Shown: one piece after another, positions 16,066-23,200 of the stretch | Numbering within the stretch: position 1 is the first letter of the stretch | How the letters are laid out: the number at the start of each line of letters is the position of its first letter | Source of the DNA: an uncultured Lachnospira sp. | GTDB lineage: Bacteria > Bacillota > Clostridia > Lachnospirales > Lachnospiraceae | Length of the DNA stretch: 59,211 nucleotides | Direction of reading: 5' to 3' | Assembly: GCA_946186125.1 (NCBI GenBank) | Contig: CAMHLZ010000016.1 | Coordinates: 1-59,211 of the forward strand | Notes under the pieces: model-generated | Told to the model about the DNA's origin: nothing | Seen by the model: the letters and a program-made list of their open reading frames with translations, nothing else | Databases searched by the model: none | Position numbers and translations under genes: made by a program

Positions 16066-16716
16066 ATGAAGGATATAAAAAAAGATCCATTTGAGGAATA
16101 TATAAAAAATCTTCCTCCTACAAGAAAAGAACTTGGACAAGCTTGGCAGGCTGCGATTGGGTTGCAGGATGTTGATGGATTAAAAGCATCTGAATACTTG
16201 TACGAGACTGCAAAAAAGAACATTGACGGTGAAATCTCTGTAGATGAGGCCGGAGACTTAATCAATAGTTATTACGAGAGTAAAGACGGTCGTTCTGAGG
16301 TTGAGACGCGTACAGAAGAGGCAGATAAGGTGTCTGCAAGAATTGCAAAAATTTTATCTGAGAAGGCATTTACGTTTTCGCCTACACAATATTTATCTAT
16401 TCATCGCGAGCTGTTCCTTGGTATTTATTCCCATGCAGGAAAAATCAGAGATTATAATATCACGAAAAAGGAATGGGTTCTTGATGGAGATACAGTATCT
16501 TATGGTGGAGCTACTGAACTTTGAGAAACGCTAGATTATGATTTTTCTCAGGAAAGGGATTTTCGCTATAACGGTTTAACAATGGATGAGGTGATTCATC
16601 ATTTAGCGGTTTTTATTTCCAGACTTTGGCAAATCCATTTGTTCGAGGATGACCATGTTATAATAAGGACAAAGTTAGAGAAACCCAGTAAAATCAATGG
16701 GTTAGCACTAATTTAG
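16066..16716 (+). pseudogene. Fic-domain protein with VbhA-like N-terminus, broken
   Basis: Good ribosome binding site (ACGGAGG). Residues 1-75 resemble the antitoxin-VbhA-like region fused to many clostridial Fic proteins (DPFEEYIKNLPPTRKELGQA, LINSYYESK). Then comes the Fic core (KVSARIAKILSEKAFTFSP, SHAGKIRDYNITKKEW). A TGA at 16522-16524 replaces a conserved Arg codon after YGGATEL. The same frame continues as Fic (ETLDYDFSQERDFRYNG, IHHLAVFISRLWQIH), but at the catalytic H-x-F-x-(D/E)-G-N-G/T-R motif it changes to HLFEDDHV and ends at 16716. The AMPylation loop is thus lost. The break is where the following conjugative-element block begins. Confidence 0.85.
16656..16664 (+). promoter_or_regulatory. 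Extended -10 promoter at left end of conjugative block
   Basis: TGT-TATAAT: a perfect -10 (16659-16664) with the TGn extension. The -35 is poor. The start is predicted near 16671. It fires into a structured leader without coding potential. Confidence 0.6.
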
Positions 16717-16934
16717 TCCTTATTTTTTTATACCTAAAATCGGTATATGATAAGGCAGCGCTGACAAATCAAACCGAAATCCAAACATTGCATCAACAAT
16801 TCAGGAGTCATGACCTGAGTGTGGTTCGTGCACCCAAGTGAGGTGACAATTTAATAGTTTTATTTAGGTAGGACTAAATTAGCATTTAACACGGAGAAAT
16901 TCCGTTTGGCTGATATAGTCCTACTTTTTGTTTT
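16671..16934 (+). ncRNA. Leader RNA with attenuator-like alternative pairing
   Basis: A 5' hairpin AACCCA (16682-16687)/TGGGTT (16698-16703) comes first, then segment CTAATTTAGTCCT (16708-16720) followed by a T-rich tract. A hairpin TCAGG/CCTGA lies at 16801-16818. The last part is a terminator: GTAGGACTAAATTAGC (16868-16883) pairs with the segment ending at 16924, with an inner ACGGA-GAAA-TCCGT hairpin and the T tract 16925-16934. The first segment is perfectly complementary over 13 bp to the rising arm of the terminator (16870-16882), so the two pairings exclude each other. The layout fits conditional termination before the block's first gene. No known riboswitch class is recognised. Confidence 0.6.
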
Positions 16935-16950
16935 GAAAGGAAGAGATTGT

Positions 16951-17376
16951 ATGAGCAAAGTGCTAATTGAAGTCCTCGTAATAATTCTGATTGCAGGAAG
17001 TTATTTGATACTGTATTCAGCAGTTAGAGTATCGGCTATAGCAGATCAAAGAATAGCGGAGATACAAAAAAGAGAAACATTTAATAAAGAAAAGCAGTTG
17101 AACACTAATCAAAGTAGTATATCGGGAGGTATGGCTATGGCAAATAAAGAAAAGAAGATTGAAGGCAGACTGGGCTATAACAGTGAGAATGGCAGATATG
17201 GCTTGTTGATATCAGATTTATGGGAACATACCGGATTCCATTGTGGAGAATGCTTAGAAGTCAAGGTTGATGATAAATGGGTAAAAACCCGGATGGAAAT
17301 GGATATTGACCGTAACTGGTATCTGGTGGATACCCCTTATACAGGAGATTTAGAGTATGTTAGGGCTAGAATTTAG
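16951..17376 (+). CDS. DUF5348 protein with N-terminal membrane anchor
   Basis: 141 residues from the ATG at 16951 (GAAAGGAAGAG upstream). Residues 5-25 are a transmembrane helix and a charged linker follows. The C-terminal 75 residues are a DUF5348 domain (EGRLGYNSENGRYGLLISDL ... WYLVDTPYTGDLE). An internal ATG at 17137 has its own ribosome binding site (GGGAGG, 17124-17129) and would yield the bare domain, which is the usual form of the family; both products are possible. DUF5348 proteins are common small cargo of conjugative elements with unknown role. It is the first gene after the attenuator-like leader. Confidence 0.75.
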   Translation: MSKVLIEVLVIILIAGSYLILYSAVRVSAIADQRIAEIQKRETFNKEKQLNTNQSSISGGMAMANKEKKIEGRLGYNSENGRYGLLISDLWEHTGFHCGECLEVKVDDKWVKTRMEMDIDRNWYLVDTPYTGDLEYVRARI

Positions 17377-17395
17377 AAAACGGAGGAAACATAGA

Positions 17396-18304
17396 ATGAA
17401 CAATAGTATTGAAATAATTGGAATTGACCATGGCTGGTCACAGATGAAGACAAGCAACTATTGCTTTAACACATCAATCAAAGAACTGCCGAATGTTCCG
17501 GCATTTACAGATAATGTTCTTCAATATGACAATAGACATTTTGCTGTTGGAGATGAACGACTGGAAGTGCTTGACAGTAAGGTGGAAAATGAGAACTTCT
17601 ATTTGCTCACTTTAGTGGCAATGGCAAAGGAAATGAAAAGCAGAGGAATAAAGGAAGCAGACATTGCTCTTGCAGTTGGACTTCCGCTGACAAGATTTTC
17701 AGCGGAAAGAAAACCATTCATCGAATATCTGTCAAAGAATGAATTTGTAGCATTTACCTTTGAAAATGACTTGTATCGGGCACACATTATGAATGTGTCA
17801 GTCTTTCCACAGTGCTATGCGGCAATCGCTGGTATGTTACCATCCTTTGGTAAAAAAGCATTGGTTGTCGATATTGGTTCATGGACGATTGACAGTATGA
17901 TGATTCTTGACAAGAGACCGGACAGTACAAAATGCGATACCCAGAACGAAGGATTAATCCGCTGTATGAGATCCATAAACCGACTTGCAGTACAGGTAAA
18001 GAACCACAAGATAGATGAAGCAGATATTCAGGAATATATGATTACAGGCAGAACATCACTGCCGGCTGAGTACAAAGAACTTATGGACCAGGAGATTAAC
18101 GAATTTGTAAATAAGGTATATCGTTATCAAATTGAGTGTGGTTATAACCTTGATATGATGCCGGTCTATTTTGTAGGCGGTGGGGCAATCGTTATGAAGA
18201 ACTTTGGAAAGCATCAGCCAAATTTTCATTATGTACTTGATGTAAAGGCAAATGCCAAGGGATTTGAGAAAATGGCGAGGATTGCATTGAATAACGGGAG
18301 GTAG
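17396..18304 (+). CDS. parM: ParM/StbA-like plasmid segregation actin
   Basis: 302 residues from the ATG at 17396 (CGGAGGAAAC). It has an actin-type ATPase fold: phosphate 1 loop GIDHGWSQMKTS at the N-terminus, LPLTRFSAER, phosphate 2 loop VVDIGSWTIDSM (near residue 157), and the adenosine motif YFVGGGAIVM near the C-terminus. ParM family filaments push apart plasmid copies when seeded by a ParR-centromere complex. In an integrative element this would stabilise the excised circular form. The next gene, 5 bp downstream, has features of the ParR adaptor, which supports the role. Its centromere repeats were not identified. Confidence 0.85.
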   Translation: MNNSIEIIGIDHGWSQMKTSNYCFNTSIKELPNVPAFTDNVLQYDNRHFAVGDERLEVLDSKVENENFYLLTLVAMAKEMKSRGIKEADIALAVGLPLTRFSAERKPFIEYLSKNEFVAFTFENDLYRAHIMNVSVFPQCYAAIAGMLPSFGKKALVVDIGSWTIDSMMILDKRPDSTKCDTQNEGLIRCMRSINRLAVQVKNHKIDEADIQEYMITGRTSLPAEYKELMDQEINEFVNKVYRYQIECGYNLDMMPVYFVGGGAIVMKNFGKHQPNFHYVLDVKANAKGFEKMARIALNNGR

Positions 18305-18309
18305 TGGAT

Positions 18310-18792
18310 ATGGCACGAAAGGATGTCGAACAATTCAATCTTCGGCTTAATCTGAATAATCCGAATCATTTGAAGATATATCGAACCTTCCAAGACCTGA
18401 ATACTGACATTCATAAGTCGAGAAATAACTTCATTATTGAAGCGTTGCTAAGATATATTAACGGTATTTCAGATGAAGATTTGACCTTTACCGGGTCGAA
18501 GAAAAAGCAGGAGGCAGACAGATATGTTACCAAGTCAGAAATTGCTGAACTGGAAACGAGAATAACTGCGAAAGTTATGAAAGAAGTTGCTGAAATGATG
18601 GGAAGAGCTGCGTTAGGCAATCAGGGAATGATGATAAATCCTATGATGATGCAGTCCTATATGCAGATGGCACAAACTACTCAGCAGGAAGCACCCAAAG
18701 AAAACGAGACAAAAGATGTTTCAGAGGAAGAGGATGCAACATTGCAGGAAATGTCACTAATGTTTGCTCAAGGAGAATTTGGAAAGGAGTAA
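18310..18792 (+). CDS. ParR-like DNA-binding adaptor
   Basis: 160 residues; I prefer the ATG at 18310, spaced about 8 nt after GGGAGG, over a GTG at 18304. The N-terminal 50 residues (FNLRLNLNNPNHLKIYRTFQ ... SRNNFIIEALLRYI) have the strand-helix-helix pattern of ribbon-helix-helix ParR/StbB proteins. The middle is helical (coiled-coil-like, ELETRITAKVMKEVAEM). The tail is Met/Gln-rich then acidic, which suits an actin-binding tail. It directly follows the ParM-like gene, as in type II partition operons. Identity is inferred from position and fold pattern. Confidence 0.65.
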   Translation: MARKDVEQFNLRLNLNNPNHLKIYRTFQDLNTDIHKSRNNFIIEALLRYINGISDEDLTFTGSKKKQEADRYVTKSEIAELETRITAKVMKEVAEMMGRAALGNQGMMINPMMMQSYMQMAQTTQQEAPKENETKDVSEEEDATLQEMSLMFAQGEFGKE

Positions 18793-18797
18793 AGCCT

Positions 18798-18968
18798 ATG
18801 GCAGTAATAAGCGGAATCGGAAATGTGTTACTTACCATATTGAAATGGATATTAAAAATAGTATTAGGAATACTCAGACTGGTATTGGAGGTGGCAAAAA
18901 TCTTTCTGCTTCTGCTTAATCTGGTATTCAGAGTGTTTATGGCTTTTGTAGGTGCAGGAACACCATGA
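18798..18968 (+). CDS. 56-residue hydrophobic amphipathic peptide
   Basis: ATG at 18798 after AAAGGAG. The peptide is almost wholly Leu, Ile, Val and Phe with single Lys or Arg residues at 4-7-residue spacing (LLTILKWILKIVLGILRLVL ... NLVFRVFMAFVG). It would form one or two membrane helices with a positively charged face. I do not recognise it. Such peptides can be type I toxin-like, or small membrane subunits. It is co-directional with the partition genes. Confidence 0.6.
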   Translation: MAVISGIGNVLLTILKWILKIVLGILRLVLEVAKIFLLLLNLVFRVFMAFVGAGTP

Positions 18969-18983
18969 AAGGGGGTGTGGCTT

Positions 18984-19067
18984 ATGAAGTTTCGATTTGA
19001 GAATTATCTTAAGAATCGCAGACTGGTAAAGTATTTCTTTGCCATGAAGAAGCTTGTAACTGCGTAA
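18984..19067 (+). CDS. 27-residue basic peptide
   Basis: ATG at 18984 with a very good ribosome binding site (GGGGGTG). It reads MKFRFENYLKNRRLVKYFFA then MKKLVTA: strongly basic and aromatic. It begins 15 bp after the hydrophobic peptide gene. The function is unknown; the good initiation signal argues that it is translated. Confidence 0.45.
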   Translation: MKFRFENYLKNRRLVKYFFAMKKLVTA

Positions 19068-19097
19068 AGAAAAAAGCAAAATGAAAGGAGACTAACA

Positions 19098-19139
19098 ATG
19101 CACAGAATACGGGACAGTCCTATAGAAGATGTCCCGTGA
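19098..19139 (+). CDS. 13-residue leader peptide candidate
   Basis: AAAGGAG at 19083-19089 precedes the ATG at 19098 of MHRIRDSPIEDVP and TGA at 19137. Its second half lies inside a hairpin (19110-19136), so a ribosome translating it would melt that stem. A larger hairpin (19165-19216) follows and ends 22 bp before the lipoprotein start, as in translational attenuators. Confidence 0.4.
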   Translation: MHRIRDSPIEDVP

Positions 19140-19216
19140 CAACCGAATAAATTGTTCACATAGAGTAAGAGTGGACAGGTCAGTTTGTCATGAGGACACA
19201 AGCCTATCCCTCTTAC
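19110..19216 (+). promoter_or_regulatory. Two tandem hairpins upstream of lipoprotein gene
   Basis: Hairpin 1: CGGGACA (19110-19116) with TGTCCCG (19130-19136). Hairpin 2: GTAAGAG (19165-19171) with CTCTTAC (19210-19216), extended by further pairs and an inner TGTC/GACA stem. They overlap the short peptide frame and end near the ribosome binding region of the gene at 19239. Confidence 0.5.
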
Positions 19217-19238
19217 GGAAAGGGAATAGGTGATTCAT

Positions 19239-20054
19239 ATGAAGAAACTATTATTTTTCTTATTATCCGTAGTACTGATAGGAAGTGTCGGATGTGGCTC
19301 AAATAAAGATTTGAGTGTGGAGGTAAGGGATGCAGGAAGCACAGAGATTGTTAATGAAACAGTTGAACCGACAACTGAAGCTGTAACTGTTGAAACCGAG
19401 GATGCGGGGACAGCCCAGCAGGAAAGCACCGGGACTGTAGCAGAGGTGGATTCTTCTGCTGATACAAAGGATACCGGTAAGGATAACCAATCAGATAATA
19501 TAGCTTCTGAGGAAAAAACTGCTGAGAATAAGAAGTCGGAAGAAAATAAAAGCTCTGATAGTCAGAAATCTGAGAAACAGCCAAAAGACACAAAGAGCGA
19601 ACCAGCTTCTGAGCAACAGCCGAAACCAGAGGAAAATACAAAAGCAGAGGAAAAAATGGAAGAAAAGCCGGAACCCAAACCGGAGCAACAGGCAGTCTCT
19701 TACAATCCGGACAGGGTGGTAAGCCTTGCAATTTCAAAGTGTCAGGCTGGTGGAATGGTTACAACAGAACAGCATTTGAAAGACAATCTGAATGCGGGAA
19801 AGATTACACAGGAAGAGTATGATGAATACTACCCTCTGGACGGATTGGAAAACAGTTATTATAGCGTATTTGTCAATGTTGACTTAAACAAAGCTGTAAC
19901 AACATCCGGAAGGGCACTTGGAAGCGAGGAAGCAATAGCAAAGTATATCGCTGATATGTTACTTCTTGAGTCAGATAATGTCTTTAATATCAGGTATACC
20001 GGTACAACCAAAACATCAGGAGAAACTTTCTATGAGTTCCGTTGCTACAGATAA
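19239..20054 (+). CDS. Lipoprotein with acidic/Lys/Pro-rich stalk
   Basis: 271 residues from the ATG at 19239. A signal peptide (MKKLLFFLLSVVLIGSVGCG) ends in a lipobox, so the protein is anchored on the outer face of the membrane. Residues 25-155 are a low-complexity stalk of E, K, S, T, P and Q. The last 115 residues form a compact domain (ISKCQAGGMVTTEQHLKDNL ... YEFRCYR) that I cannot assign. It is followed by a strong terminator, so the partition genes and this lipoprotein form the first transcription unit of the block. It may contribute to surface interactions together with the adhesin encoded next. Confidence 0.75.
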   Translation: MKKLLFFLLSVVLIGSVGCGSNKDLSVEVRDAGSTEIVNETVEPTTEAVTVETEDAGTAQQESTGTVAEVDSSADTKDTGKDNQSDNIASEEKTAENKKSEENKSSDSQKSEKQPKDTKSEPASEQQPKPEENTKAEEKMEEKPEPKPEQQAVSYNPDRVVSLAISKCQAGGMVTTEQHLKDNLNAGKITQEEYDEYYPLDGLENSYYSVFVNVDLNKAVTTSGRALGSEEAIAKYIADMLLLESDNVFNIRYTGTTKTSGETFYEFRCYR

Positions 20055-20076
20055 AAGAATACAGACTGCATCATGG

Positions 20077-20116
20077 GAGCAGGTATAAGCCAACAACTTA
20101 TGCCTGCTCTTTTTTT
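20077..20116 (+). terminator. Rho-independent terminator
   Basis: GAGCAGGTATAAG pairs with CTTATGCCTGCTC (13 bp, one mismatch) and seven T residues follow. It separates the lipoprotein unit from the adhesin gene. Confidence 0.92.
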
Positions 20117-20225
20117 GTTATGGCGACGAGGAAAATGGACACCGTGCTTGCACGAGTGGACATTTGACGACCGCTAATCAGAGCGAGATTCGCAAAGCGT
20201 ATCTCGTCTCTGCGTGTAGTCAATG

Positions 20226-20257
20226 AGAAGTGCAATGAGAAATTGAGGTGCACTTCT
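20226..20257 (+). promoter_or_regulatory. Leader hairpin before adhesin gene
   Basis: AGAAGTGCA (20226-20234) and its perfect complement (20249-20257), followed by an AT-rich tract and AGGAGG. Two shorter palindromes (CGTGCttGCACG near 20137, and one near 20183-20205) lie upstream. They may insulate or regulate adhesin expression; 20117-20284 has no gene. Confidence 0.5.
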
Positions 20258-20284
20258 ATTATAAATTTTTAGGAGGAATATCGA

Positions 20285-23200
20285 ATGAAACAGAAATTAA
20301 GACGATTTATGGCAGGTTTTCTTGCCATATTAACCATGTTTACTACGCTGTTTACGAATGGCACTACAGCTTTTGCTGCCAGTTCAAGTGCTAATATCTC
20401 ATTCTGGTATGCATCAGCGAAAGACCATGGAGTAATCAGTGAGTTTAACAGTAATCACAAAGGTGGAATTCTGTATGCAATGATTGATGGTCATTCGGCA
20501 TACTGCATGAACTTTGGATTGTCGGCGAAGGGCGGACAGCTAATGAACAGTGACAGTAATCCGAATACGAACCTTTCAGCAGCTCAGGAGAAGCTTCTAG
20601 CCTATTGTATGTATTATGGTTATTCCACAACAGAGGCAAAAGCACCGACAAATGACCAGTGCAATAAATATATTGCAACACAGTCCATGGTATGGATTAT
20701 TGTAAATGGCATATTTGGAACGAGCAGTGCGGATTCGGCAGCAAGCAAACTTTGTGCCTGTGCTCCGGATTCATCATCATCTTATTCGTATTATGAGACA
20801 TTGAGAGATAAGATCAATGCTTCATACAATGCCACAAGACCAAGTTTCGCATCAAAGACCAAGAGTGATGCCACAACTTATGAGCTTAAGTGGAATGAAA
20901 GCAATAAGAGATTTGAGTACACCTTTACCGATACTAATGGAGTTCTTGGAAACTTTGATTTTTCCATCGACGGATTTAGCGTATCAAAGAGTGGTAATTC
21001 CATGACAGTTTACACCAAGTCTGTAAATACCACAGCTACACTTGGCTCTTTCAAGTCAACTATCGGAGCAGTTGATACTACTTCAAGCTGTGTATTCTGG
21101 CTTACAGGAAACTCCGGAGATCAGGAATTTGTTTCAGAGCAGCCATCCGCTGATCCTATATCAGCATATATCAAAGTTAATACTGAGAATATCGGATATG
21201 GTGAAATCACAAAAACGGATGAGTCCAGTGGTGTGAAGCTTGCAGGAGCAGTATATGGAATCTATTCCGACAGCGGATGCAAGAATTTAGTAAGTAAGAT
21301 GACAACTGATGGAAATGGCTATGCCAAGTCAGGAGCTCTGGTTGCAGGGACTTACTATGTAAAAGAAATAACTGCACCAAAGGGATATGTTTTATCCGGT
21401 AAGGTTCATACCTTAACAGTCAAAGCCGGACAGACAACAGGCATTAAGGCTACTGATAAAGAACAACTTGGTTCTATCACAATCTACAAAGAGGGAGAAG
21501 TTCTTGTTGGATGGAATGGCAGCAACTTCACTTATGAGACAAGAAAGCTTCCGGGAGCCACATTTAAGGTAACTGCCGGAGCAGACATCTATAAGGCAGA
21601 CGGAACAAAGGTTTATAACAAAGGTGATGTGATTGCGGAGAATCTTGTATCCGGAAGTGACGGTCAGGCAGTGTTATCAGACCTTCATCTTGGAACTTAT
21701 GTGGTTACAGAGACAAAGAGTATTGACGGATATACCATTAATACAACTCCTCAGACTGTAAAGATTGAGTACAAGGACCAGAATGTAACGGTTCAGGCAG
21801 AATCAACGACCATTAAAAACAGCAGACAGAAAGCGGAAGTATCCGTTGTGAAAAAGGATTCTGATACAGATAATCCATTAACCGGGGGACAGTACACTCT
21901 TTATGCAGGAAATGACATCAAAAACTATGATGGCAAAGTAATTGTTACAAAGGGTGCTGCACTTCAGACCGTAACAACCGGGGCTGATGGAAAGGCAACT
22001 TACACCGTAGACCTTCCAATCAGCAATAGCTTCTATATCGCAGAGACTAAAGCACCTGTAAATTATGTCCGTAACAGCGATGATGTTTACAGTTTCAATT
22101 TCAGTGTAATGTCACAGGATAAGGCAAAGGCAACTTTTGCACACACATTCAAGAATGACAGAACTACTGCAAAGATTCAGATTTTCAAGGTAGATAAGGA
22201 AACCGGAAAAGCAGTTCCACAGGGCGATGCAAAGCTTGAAGGAGCAGTATATGGATTGTATGCCCGTGAGAACATTGTCCATCCGGACGGGAAAACAGGA
22301 GTAATCTTTAAGGCTGGAGATCTTGTTGCTACTCTTACAACAGATGCAAAGGGTGCCTGTTCCATTGATAACCTTTATCTTGGAAAATACTATGTGAAGG
22401 AAATCACACCATCCGAAGGATATCTTCTGGATGAGGAAGAGCATGATGTGGTATGCGATTATGAAGGAGATTTGATTCCGCAGGTTCTTAGAAGCACAAC
22501 TTCCAAGGAACAGGTAATTAAGCAGCCATTCCAGCTTATCAAAGTGTCAGACAATGGGGATGATACAGAAGCTCCTCTTCTTTCAGGAGCAGGCTTTACT
22601 GCTTACCTGAAATCATCATTGAAGGTTAAGGCAGACGGCTCTTACGATTATGAAAGTGCAACACCTGTTGTTATCGGTGAGAATGGAGCAAAGTCCATTT
22701 ACACAGACGAAAAGGGTCATGCAGTATCCATTGCAATTCCTTATGGAACTTATGTGGTACTTGAAACAGAAACACCTCACAACATGGAAACAATCAAACC
22801 TTTCGAGGTAAAGATTGTGGAGAACAATCCAACAGAGCCTCAGATTTGGAGAGTTTTTATCGACCGTGAGTTTACAGCAAAACTTCGTGTGGTAAAGAAA
22901 GATGCTGATACAAAGCAGACAGTTCTTATTCCAAACACAGAGTTTAAGATCTTTAATCTTGATACTGGAAAGTATGTAACCATGATTACAACTTATCCTT
23001 CCAAGGTGACACACACTTCATTCTTCACAGATGAGGACGGGGATTTGATTTTACCGGAAGCATTAAAGCTTGGTAATTACAGAATTGAGGAGATTGCTGC
23101 TCCATACGGTTATGTGGTAAATGAGACCTATGTAAAAGTGGCGGTAGATACTGACACAGCTTATGAAATTGACCCTGAAACTTATGAAGCAATCATTACA

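Noticed and set aside
16747-16764. Five-codon leader peptide (MIRQR) in the leader RNA
   Set aside because: No ribosome binding site precedes it, and it does not overlap the alternative stems.
19351-19737. Reverse-strand frame opposite the lipoprotein stalk
   Set aside because: It reflects the repetitive Lys/Glu/Ser codons of the stalk; no ribosome binding site or motif.
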